Of a stretch of 45,609 nt of DNA, positions 24,140 through 33,184 are shown in pieces. Source of the DNA: an uncultured Clostridia bacterium (lineage in GTDB: Bacteria > Bacillota > Clostridia > Oscillospirales > Ruminococcaceae); the NCBI GenBank assembly GCA_947588805.1, contig CANPYR010000016.1:1-45609 (forward strand), written 5' to 3'. Within the stretch, counting starts at the first letter, position 1. The number at the start of each line of letters is the position of its first letter. Below the pieces are notes generated by a model. That model was given only the letters and a program-made list of their open reading frames with translations. It was not told the DNA's origin and did not search any database. The translations under genes were made by a program, and so were the position numbers.

Positions 24140-24595
24140 ATGAAAAAAGAGACAGCCAGACAAAAAAAGATCGCGGAGCTTATGCACTTGTTTCTTTACA
24201 CGAACCGTCTTCACAGAAGCCGGATGGAAGATAAGATCGCGAGTCTCGGCATTCACGGAAGCCAGCACCATACGTTAGCAATAATCGCCGCTAATAAAAG
24301 CCTTTGTCAGCGGGATATCGCCCAGCAGCTCGACATATCCTCCGCTGCGGTGGCAGTGACGCTGACGAAGCTTGAAAACGCCGGTCTTATCACCAAGACT
24401 CAGTCGTTCGACGACGCGAGAATGAACCACGTTACCATCACCGATAAGGGATCGGCTCTTCTCAAGGCTTCAAGACGTCTTCTTGACGAGCTGGACGAAG
24501 ACTTCTTCAACGGCATTACCGACGAGGAGATCGAAGCTATGAGCGCGACTCTTAAGAAGGTAAGCGAAAACGCCGCGCCCAAAAAAGCGGACTGA
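24140..24595 (+). CDS. MarR-family transcriptional regulator
   Basis: The 151-residue product is a winged-helix regulator. The DNA-binding part is about residues 45-115: GIHGSQHHTLAIIAANKSLCQRDIAQQLDISSAAVAVTLTKLENAGLITK, with the beta wing DDARMNHVTITDKG. Long flanking helices would make the dimer. MarR proteins usually repress efflux or stress genes and are released by small ligands or oxidation; Cys57 near the recognition helix is the only notable cysteine. It is 80 bp upstream of two ABC exporter genes and very likely controls them and itself through the palindrome at its start site. Confidence 0.92.
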   Translation: MKKETARQKKIAELMHLFLYTNRLHRSRMEDKIASLGIHGSQHHTLAIIAANKSLCQRDIAQQLDISSAAVAVTLTKLENAGLITKTQSFDDARMNHVTITDKGSALLKASRRLLDELDEDFFNGITDEEIEAMSATLKKVSENAAPKKAD

Positions 24596-24630
24596 GTAAA
24601 ATATAACCCTTATATATCAAGGAATATAAT

Positions 24631-24661
24631 CTGAAAGGCACCCGCTCAGGGCGCCTTTCGG
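24631..24661 (+). other. Strong hairpin between marR and the ABC genes
   Basis: CTGAAAGGCACCC (24631-24643) pairs with GGGCGCCTTTCGG (24649-24661) with one mismatch and one G-U pair. No U-tract follows; the ribosome site AAAGGAG of the first ABC gene starts five bases later. It could tune translation, protect the downstream message, or act as a weak attenuator. Confidence 0.7.
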
Positions 24662-24675
24662 CTTGAAAGGAGAGA

Positions 24676-26436
24676 ATGTTTAGTTTGGTAAAACACAACT
24701 GGTTTAAATACATAAAGCCCTACCTGCCGTTTTTCATCTTAGGGCCTATATGTATGATAGTAGAGGTAGTAGGCGAAGTGGTAATGCCGAAGCTTCTCGG
24801 ATATATCATCACAAGCTCCGAAAAAGGCACCCTTACCGTCGGCGTGAGCATGGGAGTCATGTTCGGAATGATAGGGATGGCTGTTCTTATGATGGCGGGC
24901 GGCGTAGGAGGAGCGTACTTCGGCGCCAAGGCGGCTATAAATTTCGCGGGAGATTTAAGAAGAGATATCTTCACCCGCGTTCAGAGCTTTTCGTTTGCGA
25001 ATATAGATAAGTTCTCCACGGGCTCTCTTGTAACGAGAATGACAAACGACGTTACTCAGCTTCAGAACTTCATAAACATGCTTTTAAGGATGGCGATACG
25101 CTCTCCGGGTATGCTCGTGGCGGCGCTTATCATGGCGGTGACGCTCCAGCCTACTCTTTCGGCTATCTTCGCGGTAGCGGTGCCTGTCCTCGTAGGCGGT
25201 ATCGCTCTTATCATAGCCAAGGGCTATTCAAAATTCTCAAGAGTACAGCAGAAAATAGACGGACTTAACTCAAGAGTACAGGAAAACGTCACAAACGTCA
25301 GGGTCGTCAAGTCCTTTACCCGCGAAGAATACGAGGTCGAAAAGTTCATGGATACCAACTCCGACCTTAAGAATACCGCGATGAGGGCTATGAAGATAGT
25401 TATTTTCATGAACCCGATAATGACTCTTGTCATGAACGCCACGATAATCGCGATACTTCTCATGGGCGGCAATATTGTTCTGGACTTCGGTATGGACGTC
25501 GGAGATCTCTCGCAGTTCATCTCCTACGCCACTCAGATCCTCTCTTCTCTTATGATGGTATCGATGCTCTTCATGATAGCTTCGCGTTCTCTGGCTTCGG
25601 CTAAGAGAATTGCGGAGGTTTTGGACGAAGTTCCGGACATCTCCGACGAGGACGCTTCAAGAAAGGATCTCACCGTCAAAAACGGAGAAATAGAATTCAA
25701 AAACGTGACCTTCAGATACTATAAGAATTCCGAAGACCCGGTTCTTGACAATATAAGCCTTAAGATACCCGCAAAGTCGATCGTAGGAATCGTAGGCTCC
25801 ACGGGCTGCGGAAAGACGACTCTTGTTTCTCTAATCTCCCGCCTTTACGATACCGACTCGGGAGAGGTTCTGGTGGACGGCGTGAACGTCAGGGACTACA
25901 GCCTTTATAATTTAAGAGAAGGCGTGGGAATGGTTTTACAGAATAACACCCTCTTCTCCGGGACGATTTCAGAAAACCTAAGATGGGGCGACGAGAACGC
26001 GACCGATAAAGAAGTAGCTATGGCGGCTTCGAGCGCTCAGGCGGATAAATTCATAGACTCCTTCAAGGACGGCTATGAAACTATGATAGACCAGGGCGGA
26101 ACCAACGTATCCGGCGGCCAGAAGCAAAGACTCTGCATAGCAAGGGCGCTTCTTAAAAAGCCGAAGGTCCTTATTCTTGACGACTCGACCTCGGCCGTCG
26201 ATACCGCCACCGAAGCCCAGATAAGAGAAGCTTTCAGAAACGAGCTCGCAGACTCGACTAAGATCATAATCGCTCAGAGAATAAGCTCCGTCAAGGACGC
26301 GGATATGATAGTAGTTATGAACGAAGGAAAGATAGCGGGTCTCGGCACTCACGAGCAGCTTCTTGAATCTAACGAGACCTATCAGGAGATCTACTATTCT
26401 CAGAACGACTCCGAGAGAAAGGAGGCCGGGAAGTAA
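24676..26436 (+). CDS. ABC exporter half-transporter A (degenerate ATPase site)
   Basis: A 586-residue fused membrane-ATPase subunit. Six transmembrane helices occupy about residues 15-310, with the intracellular SRVQENVTNVRVVKSFTREEYE coupling region near 200. The ATPase domain has Walker A GSTGCGKTT near 373 and the signature VSGGQ near 478. In Walker B (LILDDSTSAVD) Asp503 replaces the catalytic glutamate, so its own site should be weakly or not hydrolytic. That pattern defines one half of heterodimeric exporters such as TM287/288 or BmrCD. Its stop codon overlaps the start of the second half-transporter. The substrate is unknown; MarR control suggests drugs or toxic metabolites. Confidence 0.94.
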   Translation: MFSLVKHNWFKYIKPYLPFFILGPICMIVEVVGEVVMPKLLGYIITSSEKGTLTVGVSMGVMFGMIGMAVLMMAGGVGGAYFGAKAAINFAGDLRRDIFTRVQSFSFANIDKFSTGSLVTRMTNDVTQLQNFINMLLRMAIRSPGMLVAALIMAVTLQPTLSAIFAVAVPVLVGGIALIIAKGYSKFSRVQQKIDGLNSRVQENVTNVRVVKSFTREEYEVEKFMDTNSDLKNTAMRAMKIVIFMNPIMTLVMNATIIAILLMGGNIVLDFGMDVGDLSQFISYATQILSSLMMVSMLFMIASRSLASAKRIAEVLDEVPDISDEDASRKDLTVKNGEIEFKNVTFRYYKNSEDPVLDNISLKIPAKSIVGIVGSTGCGKTTLVSLISRLYDTDSGEVLVDGVNVRDYSLYNLREGVGMVLQNNTLFSGTISENLRWGDENATDKEVAMAASSAQADKFIDSFKDGYETMIDQGGTNVSGGQKQRLCIARALLKKPKVLILDDSTSAVDTATEAQIREAFRNELADSTKIIIAQRISSVKDADMIVVMNEGKIAGLGTHEQLLESNETYQEIYYSQNDSERKEAGK

Positions 26437-28370
26437 TGGCAAGAACTCTTGAACAGCTCCAGAAGCAGTATAATAAAAAAGCCCACGCCGAAAGGCGCGG
26501 AGGTCCCGGCGGCCCGAGAATTCAGGGCGGCGGCAGGATGAAAAACTCAAAGAAGACGGTAGGAAGAATGCTGAGCTACCTCGCGCCGTTTAAGTTCAGA
26601 CTTATAGCGGTGCTCGTATGCATGCTCGTCTCGACGCTCACCACGCTGCTTGGGTCTTATATGATCGCGCCGGTAATCAACAGACTCTATATCTTCGTCA
26701 CGGGGACCGAGGTAAATATGTCCGCGCCGGAGAGGATAGTCGATGGGATAATCGCGAAATTCTCATCCCCGGTCACGGCTTCTATGGCGAAGAGCGACGT
26801 TATTTCCTTTATTATAACCGTCGGCTCGATCATAATGATCATCTACGGACTTAATATCGTGACGACTTATCTGCAGGCAAGACTTATGCTCGCCATCTCG
26901 CAGGGGTCTATCGAAAACATCAGAAACGACCTGTTCACAAAGCTTCAAAGGCTTCCGGTCAGATACTTCGACCAAAATCCCACCGGAGAAATAATGTCGA
27001 GATTCACAAACGATATAGATAACATCGACGTTATGATAAATAACTCGCTCACGTCCCTTATATCCGGTTCGGTGCAGCTTTTAGGAACGTTTATATTCAT
27101 GATAACTACCAACTGGATACTTACGCTTATAACCGTCGTGTTTATACCTATATTCGCGCTCGGCGGCGGGGCGATAGCGAGGATGTCCTCTAAGTATTAC
27201 AGCGGTCAGCAAGCCGCTCTCGGCGCTGTGAACGGTTACACCGAGGAGACGGTTACGGGCCAGAAGGTTATCAAGGTATTCAATCACGAAGCTACCTGCA
27301 TAGAGGAATTCGATCGTCTCAACGACGACATGAGAGGAAAACAGTTCCGCGCTCAGTTCTGGGGCGGCGTTATGGGTCCTATCATGGGCAATACCTCCCA
27401 GATAAGCTACGCAGTGACGATAGGTATCGGCGGCATACTGATAATCCTCGGGAAGCTTTCCCCCGGAGGACTTCATATGTTCTCGCAGTATTCCCGTCAG
27501 TTCTCCATGCCTATAAATATGATCTCTCAGCAGACTTCAACTCTGTTCGCGGCTCTTGCGGGAGCGGAAAGAGTGTTCGAGGTCATGGATACTCCTCCGG
27601 AAGCCCCGGATCTTCCTAACGCTTCCAAAAAGCCCATCGAAGGCGAAGTGGTCCTTAAAAACGTCACGTTCGGATACGTTCCCGACAAGACAGTTCTTAA
27701 GAATATCAACCTCTACGCCCACGCCGGTCAGAAGATTGCGTTCGTAGGATCTACGGGCGCGGGAAAGACCACGATTACAAATCTTCTCAACAGATTCTAC
27801 GACATAGAGCAGGGAGAGATCCTGATCGACGGTATAGACGTGAGAAACTATCAGCGTGATTATCTGAGAGAAAATATCGCGATGGTCCTTCAGGATACCC
27901 ATCTCTTCACCGGAACCGTAAAGGACAATATCCGCTACGGCAGACCCGACGCTACCGACGAGGAGATAGTGGCGGCTGCGAAGACCGCTTCCGCGCACAG
28001 CTTTATAATGAGACTCGAACACGGCTACGATACAGTTTTGGAGGGCGACGGAGCTAATCTCTCGCAGGGACAGAGACAGCTTCTTAATATCGCAAGAGCG
28101 GCCGTATCAAAGGCTCCGATACTTGTTCTTGACGAAGCGACGTCCTCGGTAGATACGAGAACCGAGCGCCACATTGAGCACGGAATGGACAGACTTATGA
28201 AGAACCGCACGACGTTTGTGATCGCGCACAGGCTCTCAACGGTAAGAAATTCCAACGCGATAATGGTGCTCGAGCACGGAGAGATAATCGAGCGCGGCAC
28301 CCACGAGCAGCTCTTAGAGATGAAGGGAAGATATTACGAGCTGTATACTGGAGTCAAGGAATTGGATTGA
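26436..28370 (+). CDS. ABC exporter half-transporter B (consensus ATPase site)
   Basis: The 644-residue partner of half-transporter A. A basic, glycine-rich N-terminal tail of about 45 residues (RRGGPGGPRIQGGGRMKN) precedes six membrane helices. The ATPase domain shows Walker A GSTGAGKTT near 438, signature LSQGQ near 540 and the intact Walker B LVLDEATSS with catalytic Glu567, then the H-loop IAHRLSTV. One consensus and one degenerate half is the normal heterodimer arrangement. The start overlaps the stop of half A by one base with GGAGG upstream, implying coupled translation. A terminator follows directly. Confidence 0.94.
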   Translation: MARTLEQLQKQYNKKAHAERRGGPGGPRIQGGGRMKNSKKTVGRMLSYLAPFKFRLIAVLVCMLVSTLTTLLGSYMIAPVINRLYIFVTGTEVNMSAPERIVDGIIAKFSSPVTASMAKSDVISFIITVGSIIMIIYGLNIVTTYLQARLMLAISQGSIENIRNDLFTKLQRLPVRYFDQNPTGEIMSRFTNDIDNIDVMINNSLTSLISGSVQLLGTFIFMITTNWILTLITVVFIPIFALGGGAIARMSSKYYSGQQAALGAVNGYTEETVTGQKVIKVFNHEATCIEEFDRLNDDMRGKQFRAQFWGGVMGPIMGNTSQISYAVTIGIGGILIILGKLSPGGLHMFSQYSRQFSMPINMISQQTSTLFAALAGAERVFEVMDTPPEAPDLPNASKKPIEGEVVLKNVTFGYVPDKTVLKNINLYAHAGQKIAFVGSTGAGKTTITNLLNRFYDIEQGEILIDGIDVRNYQRDYLRENIAMVLQDTHLFTGTVKDNIRYGRPDATDEEIVAAAKTASAHSFIMRLEHGYDTVLEGDGANLSQGQRQLLNIARAAVSKAPILVLDEATSSVDTRTERHIEHGMDRLMKNRTTFVIAHRLSTVRNSNAIMVLEHGEIIERGTHEQLLEMKGRYYELYTGVKELD

Positions 28371-28380
28371 TTGAAAGTAA

Positions 28381-28410
28381 AGCAAGCCTGAAAGACGGCT
28401 TGCTTTTTTT
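28381..28410 (+). terminator. Terminator of the marR-ABC operon
   Basis: AGCAAGCC (28381-28388) and GGCTTGCT (28397-28404) form a perfect stem, followed by a run of seven T. This is a canonical intrinsic terminator eleven bases after the ABC stop codon. Confidence 0.95.
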
Positions 28411-28498
28411 CTGTTGCATGGGATGGGGATCTGATTTCTGCCTTCTTAACGGTAAACACTGCCCCCTCCCTCCGGTAATTCCTGTCCATATATAAATC

Positions 28499-28556
28499 TT
28501 CGCCGCAGGCGAAACCTTGAAATTCTGACCTCTGACCTCTGTCTTCTGTCCTCTAA
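28499..28556 (-). repeat. Interspersed element, inverted copy: heptad array plus hairpin (site 8)
   Basis: On the plus strand the hairpin TTCGCC-GCA-GGCGAA (28499-28513) is followed by ACCTTGAA and the 7-mers ATTCTGA, CCTCTGA, CCTCTGT, CTTCTGT, CCTCTAA (28522-28556). Read on the minus strand this is the same order as at 18.4 and 23.56 kb: TCAGANN heptads, TTCAAGG, hairpin. The hairpin stem and loop differ in sequence but keep pairing. Confidence 0.88.
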
Positions 28557-28561
28557 AAGCT

Positions 28562-28596
28562 CCCGCCCATCCCCCAAAAATCAAGGGATGGGCGGG
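28562..28596 (-). terminator. Hairpin terminator of the EF-G-like gene
   Basis: CCCGCCCATCCC (28562-28573) and GGGATGGGCGGG (28585-28596) form a perfect 12-bp stem about 20 bases after the stop codon. On the minus strand it is followed by AGCTTTTAG, a poor U-tract, so termination efficiency is uncertain. Confidence 0.75.
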
Positions 28597-28616
28597 CATA
28601 TATTGATACTGTGAGA

Positions 28617-30686
28617 TTATTCTTCGTCGGTCTTGTAGTTTGCGATTACCTCGTCTACAAGCATCTGCGGGAGCTGATCGTAGCGGAGCTTTTCAAGCGT
28701 GAATTCTCCCTCGCCGCGAGTCATCTGCCTTACAAGCATCGCAAAGTCGTGCACTTCGCTCTCGGGGATCTCGGCTTCTATCGTAGTTAGTCCCTTTTTC
28801 TTCGCGGGGTTCATTCCTAAAACTCTGCCGCGGCGCTTATTTAACTCTCCCATCATGTCTCCGGTATTAGCGTCCGGAACGGTGACTGTCAGCATGTCTA
28901 TAGGTTCCAGAAGAACCGGTTGAGCCTGCTTCATGCCTTCTTTAAATGCGATGGCGGCGGCGAGCTTGAACGACATTTCCGAGGAGTCTACAGGGTGATA
29001 GGAGCCGTCTACGAGCGTAGCTTTTACGCCTACTACGGGGAATCCCGCTAAAACGCCCTTCTTCATGCAGTCCTGAAGACCCTTTTCAACGGCGGGGAAG
29101 AAGTTTCTCGGGACCGCGCCGCCGAATACGTTCTCTTCAAAGACCAGCTCGTCGGAATCGCAGGGCTCGAACTCGATCCATACGTCTCCGTACTGGCCGT
29201 GACCGCCTGACTGTTTCTTGTGGCGGCCCTGGACTTTGCACTTCTTGCGGATGGTTTCTTTATAGGATACCTTCGGAGTGGAGGTGATAACGTCTACGCC
29301 GAAGCCGGTTTTAAGCTTGAAGAGCGTGGATTCGATATGCTGCTCGCCAAGACCCGAAAGAATCTGCTCGAAGGTGGTATCGTCCTGCTGATAGCTGAGG
29401 GACTGATCCTCTTCTAAGATCCTCTGCATAGCGCCGGAGATCTTCTGCTCGTCGCCCTGGGATTTTGCCTTTACGCATACTGAATAGCAGGGGCGCGGGA
29501 ATATAAGCTTATCAAATGCGATAACGCGCGACGGATCGCAGATAGTATCGTTGGTGTTCACGCTCATCTTAGTCGCGACGACGATATCTCCCGCCGTTGC
29601 GAAAGGGACTTCTATCTGCTTCTTGCCGATAAGATTAAGAAGCTTTCCGACCTTTTCCGTGCCGCCGGTGGTGGCGTTAGTAATCTCCTTGCCGCTTTCG
29701 AGCTTTCCGCTCATGACTTTAATAAACGACATCTTGCCTACGAACGGGTCAGCTACGGTCTTGAATACGAACGCGGACATAGGTCCGTCCATCTCGTAGT
29801 CTACCTGAACGTCCGCGCCGCTCTGGTCCTTAGCGGGCTTGCCCTTGGTTTCGTGAGGGGAGGGGAGAAGCGTTTCTATCTGATCCATCAAAAGATCCGC
29901 GCCGGCAAGGTCTACGGAGGAGATGCAGGTGACAGGCGTGATCATGCCGTTAATGACGCCGTTATGAACGCCGTTCACAAGCTCCTCGTGAGTAAGCTCT
30001 TCGCCGTCCAAAAACTTCATCATAAGCTCCTCGTCGGTCTCGGCCACAGCCTCGGCGATAGCTTCCATAAGTCCGTCTATGCGGTAGGTGGGATCGGGCT
30101 CGCCCGCGTCTACGCGGTTGCCCTTAGCGTCGTATTTATAATTCTTTCCCGCTAAAAGATCATAGTAGGAAACGATTTTATTGTCCTTGATTATCGGCGC
30201 GACGAGCGGGCAGACGGAGGAGCCGAATTCGGTTTTAAGGTTTGTAAGAACGTTAGAGAAGTTAGCGTTCTCGTCGTCGATCTTGGTGACTACGAACATA
30301 TGCGGAGTCTTATGCTCTACCGCCGCGTCGTAAGCCTTCTTGGTCCCGACGTGGATACCCGACTTAGCGGAGACGGTTATAAGGAGACAGTCCGCAGCGA
30401 AAACGCCCTCTACAAGGCCGCTCGCGTAGTCGAAAAGACCGGGGGTATCGAGGATATTGACCTTGATACCGTTTCTTTCATAGAAGGAAAGGGAGGTATA
30501 GATCGAGCACTTTTTCTGCACCTCGATGGGGGTATAGTCGGATACGGTATTGCCGTCGAGAGTCTTTCCGAGACGGTCTGTAGCGCCGGCCTTATATAAC
30601 AGCGCCTCGACGACTGAGGTCTTGCCGGAGGCGGAATGTCCTGCCAAAGCAATGTTTTTGATGTGTGAGCTGTCGTAATTTTTCAA
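28617..30686 (-). CDS. Elongation factor G-like GTPase (not the housekeeping EF-G)
   Basis: A 689-residue translational GTPase with EF-G domain order. G1 is AGHSASGKTS near residue 16, G3 is DTPGLFDYASG near 80, and G4 is TKID near 135 in place of the usual NKxD. Domains II-V follow, including the domain IV HGQYGDVWIEFEP region near 480 and GRVLGMNPAKKKG in domain V. The altered G1/G4 region and the QKKCSIYTSLSF switch segment mark the divergent EF-G-like/EF-G2 group, whose function is unsettled (ribosome recycling or stress roles have been proposed). The start is a TTG at 30686 preceded by AGGAGA. It is monocistronic. A TATAAT-like -10 lies near 30706, but no good -35 is visible. Confidence 0.9.
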   Translation of the reverse strand: MKNYDSSHIKNIALAGHSASGKTSVVEALLYKAGATDRLGKTLDGNTVSDYTPIEVQKKCSIYTSLSFYERNGIKVNILDTPGLFDYASGLVEGVFAADCLLITVSAKSGIHVGTKKAYDAAVEHKTPHMFVVTKIDDENANFSNVLTNLKTEFGSSVCPLVAPIIKDNKIVSYYDLLAGKNYKYDAKGNRVDAGEPDPTYRIDGLMEAIAEAVAETDEELMMKFLDGEELTHEELVNGVHNGVINGMITPVTCISSVDLAGADLLMDQIETLLPSPHETKGKPAKDQSGADVQVDYEMDGPMSAFVFKTVADPFVGKMSFIKVMSGKLESGKEITNATTGGTEKVGKLLNLIGKKQIEVPFATAGDIVVATKMSVNTNDTICDPSRVIAFDKLIFPRPCYSVCVKAKSQGDEQKISGAMQRILEEDQSLSYQQDDTTFEQILSGLGEQHIESTLFKLKTGFGVDVITSTPKVSYKETIRKKCKVQGRHKKQSGGHGQYGDVWIEFEPCDSDELVFEENVFGGAVPRNFFPAVEKGLQDCMKKGVLAGFPVVGVKATLVDGSYHPVDSSEMSFKLAAAIAFKEGMKQAQPVLLEPIDMLTVTVPDANTGDMMGELNKRRGRVLGMNPAKKKGLTTIEAEIPESEVHDFAMLVRQMTRGEGEFTLEKLRYDQLPQMLVDEVIANYKTDEE

Positions 30687-30699
30687 ATTGATCTCTCCT

Positions 30700-31493
30700 A
30701 TCGGGGTATAATTATATCAAGCGTCTCAGCCTGAAGTTCACTTATTGAGTTTAAATAATAAACAATAAAACCCAACGCTGTATATAATTATATAACATTT
30801 TCCCACAAAAGGCAATACAGAAGTTTTTTCCTGTTTTTTGTGCATTCTGCACAAGTTTTGAGGGAACGGAGGGGAGATATGTATCTGCTTGGGCGTGCGG
30901 GGGATAGGTCGGAAGCAGCACGCGAACGGCCGGACGGACTCGCCGGACGAAGGACAGCGAGTCGCGCGCGAAGCGCGCCGGGGGTGGGAGCAGAAAGGGA
31001 AAGGCTAAATAAAAGGTTTTTGGGAGCGAAAGCAGCACCTGCGGTCATATTGCGCCGAGCGTCCGGAGCAGGGCAGTACGGATTAAATTTTTGCGGCTGC
31101 AAACAGTTTCGGAAAATAAAAAAGCCTGCAAAGTATAATTGCAAGCTTTTATCTCTCATGAATTTACCGCTGTGCAGAAATGAAGTCCGGCTATCTAAGC
31201 TGACGGCTGTCTGTTTCTGATTTTCATTTCGTATGATAAGAAGGCTTGACTAAGCGTAGCTGCAAATCTCCGCCACTATCTTTCATATCGCTATGAAAAA
31301 GGGCGCGCAAGCGGCGGCGGGATTCGCTACTTTACTGCTGAATCTTTACCGACTGCGCCCGCCAAACTTGCCGAGTTTTGTCCGTGAGACAACCGAGACT
31401 GTCGTTTTTGTCGAGGACAGTCGAACGGGAACAAAACCGGCAATGTTTTCCCAACCATCTCCCGCTCATCCCGCCGCCTTGTCCCATCCCCTC
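30700..31493. other. Gene-free 0.8-kb region
   Basis: Reading frames here (up to 126 codons) lack ribosome sites and family resemblance. The region starts AT-rich, then holds a GC-rich block at 30870-31075 with the hairpin GCGCGC-GAA-GCGCGC (30964-30978). At 31084 it has TTAAATTTTTGCGGCTGC, similar to 13942, then a terminator-like stem at 31121-31149. Near 31399 GACTGTC and GACAGTC flank a 12-base gap. It may contain an untranslated RNA or an eroded mobile element; I cannot decide which. Confidence 0.5.
31111..31149 (-). terminator. Terminator-like hairpin downstream of the O-antigen-ligase-like gene
   Basis: AAAGCCTGCAA (31121-31131) pairs with TTGCAAGCTTT (31139-31149) with one mismatch. 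On the minus strand it is followed by TTTATTTTCC; on the plus strand by TATCTC. It lies about 345 bases after the ligase-like stop codon, so its assignment to that gene is uncertain. Confidence 0.6.
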
Positions 31494-33128
31494 CTACTCT
31501 TCACCCCCGTCGTCAAAAACCGGCTTATCGTCAATCCTCCACCCAAGCCACGACGTTCCCTCCCTGACGTCCTCAAGCATCCCCTCGATCTCATCAATGC
31601 ACCCCGCGCAGAACTCCGCGCTCTGCATATCACCCGCCTGCGAATAAAGATCCTCGGCGATCTCAAGCATTTCCCTGTAGTCGCGGTACTCCTCAATCGA
31701 ATACTTCGCATAGCCGATAGCTTTTTTCTTGTATTCGATCATCTTCTCAATATCGCCGTCTCCGAACGCCTTTCGCGCTTTAGCGCTGTACGCAAGCGAA
31801 ACGAAGCGGTTAAGATCAAGTATTTTGTCGGCATAATTATCCATCTCCTCCGGAGTCTGAGCCGCGGGAAGCTTTTCGACATAAGCCTGAGTGTAAAACG
31901 GATAGATCTTAAGCGTGAGATCGTAATTTTTAAGATAATATGCACCTGCCGCCGCGCCGAAATATAAAGAGACAGCGGAAATGATCGCCGCAGCGGAAAT
32001 AACCCCGCCGCCCGAGCGAAGCTTTATCTTTTCCCCGCCGTCTCCGTCGAGCATGAGGATCAGTATAAATCCCATGGAAACAAACTGCAGATCGAAATCC
32101 AAAAGGCAGTGTAGCATGATGGCGGCAGCCGCGGGCTTCGATATCCTGCCCGGAGCCAAAAACGCCTTGACTCCCGCCCAAGCCGAGACCGTGAAGGGTA
32201 TCCAGCCTATGTCCAAAAGAAGCTGAAGGTAGTCGTTATGAATATCTACTACGGAATAAACTCCGGTCTGGAAGCTCCCCTGGAGCCACTTATAACCGGT
32301 GTATCCGAGTCCGAACGGGTGATGGAAAATGACGGGGAGCGAGTCTTTGTAGTATAAAAGCCTCCCCAAGAAAGTGGAGGAGCTTAAGAATCTTTCGGTA
32401 AAATCCGAGATCCCGACCAAGAGAATATACCCCAAAGCCAAAACAAGCGCCGCGCAGGAGATCCCTAAAAGAGAAAGCTTTAATTTCTTGTTTCGGGATT
32501 TTATCACGAAGATCGCAAGAAAAATCGCGGAAATTATCCAAACCGTTCTTGAACCCGAGACGGCTATTCCGAATATGAGAACGGATAAAATAACGATCTT
32601 TTTCCGGAACGTGTACCCCGAGCCTACGGCTATAATTATCCCTGTAAGCAGATAGCATGCGAAGGTGTTAGAGTACTGCATAAACCCCGCGAGCCGTCCG
32701 CGAACAGTGAAGTATTCGCCTATCACGGGAAGAAAGCTCAAAGCAAGCGAAGTAACCGTCATGACGGCTCCGGTTATCGGGACCGTTTCCGCAAGCTTTT
32801 TCTTTTCATCTGTTCCGATCTGAGAAAGAGCGATGACAAAGAGCGTAAGCGGCAGGAATTTGATCGCGCCGAAAGCGCTCATCCCCTTATCCACGGCCCA
32901 GATAGGGCTTAAAATAAAGAAACATTCCGCAACCGCGCAGGCATAAAAAGCCGGAGACTTAGGGATAAAGATATACCCCGCAGCCCTTTTGCAGGATATT
33001 AAATAAACCGAGAGCGCGACGGAGATAATCGCGCAGGACCACTCGTAGTACAGCCCGATCAAGAACGGCGAAGCCGCGAAAATAAAAAGCAGGGGAGCAA
33101 ACGGCGCTCCCGCTTTGGTCTTATTCAT
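31494..33128 (-). CDS. O-antigen ligase/polymerase-like membrane protein with helical C-terminal tail
   Basis: A 544-residue polytopic membrane protein with about ten transmembrane helices up to residue 400. The Wzy_C-type signature is visible: GRLAGFMQYSNTFACYLL near 145, a large external loop, and HHPFGLGYTGYKW...VVDIHNDYLQLLLDIGWIPF near 270-310. The family joins or polymerises glycans on the outer membrane face; in Firmicutes it can serve capsule or secondary wall polymers. From about 410 a soluble helical region (AQTPEEMDNYADKIL...) looks TPR-like. AGAGG precedes the ATG. No glycosyltransferases lie nearby, so the polymer is unknown. Confidence 0.85.
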   Translation of the reverse strand: MNKTKAGAPFAPLLFIFAASPFLIGLYYEWSCAIISVALSVYLISCKRAAGYIFIPKSPAFYACAVAECFFILSPIWAVDKGMSAFGAIKFLPLTLFVIALSQIGTDEKKKLAETVPITGAVMTVTSLALSFLPVIGEYFTVRGRLAGFMQYSNTFACYLLTGIIIAVGSGYTFRKKIVILSVLIFGIAVSGSRTVWIISAIFLAIFVIKSRNKKLKLSLLGISCAALVLALGYILLVGISDFTERFLSSSTFLGRLLYYKDSLPVIFHHPFGLGYTGYKWLQGSFQTGVYSVVDIHNDYLQLLLDIGWIPFTVSAWAGVKAFLAPGRISKPAAAAIMLHCLLDFDLQFVSMGFILILMLDGDGGEKIKLRSGGGVISAAAIISAVSLYFGAAAGAYYLKNYDLTLKIYPFYTQAYVEKLPAAQTPEEMDNYADKILDLNRFVSLAYSAKARKAFGDGDIEKMIEYKKKAIGYAKYSIEEYRDYREMLEIAEDLYSQAGDMQSAEFCAGCIDEIEGMLEDVREGTSWLGWRIDDKPVFDDGGEE

Positions 33129-33184
33129 CCTAACCTCTTAAATAATCATGTTAAAAATTAAAAATAGTCAAATAATTAAATAAT

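Noticed and set aside
31293-31967. Plus-strand frame of 224 codons beginning in the spacer and crossing the ligase-like gene
   Set aside because: More than half lies antisense to the membrane protein gene, there is no ribosome site, and the product is proline-rich low-complexity sequence.
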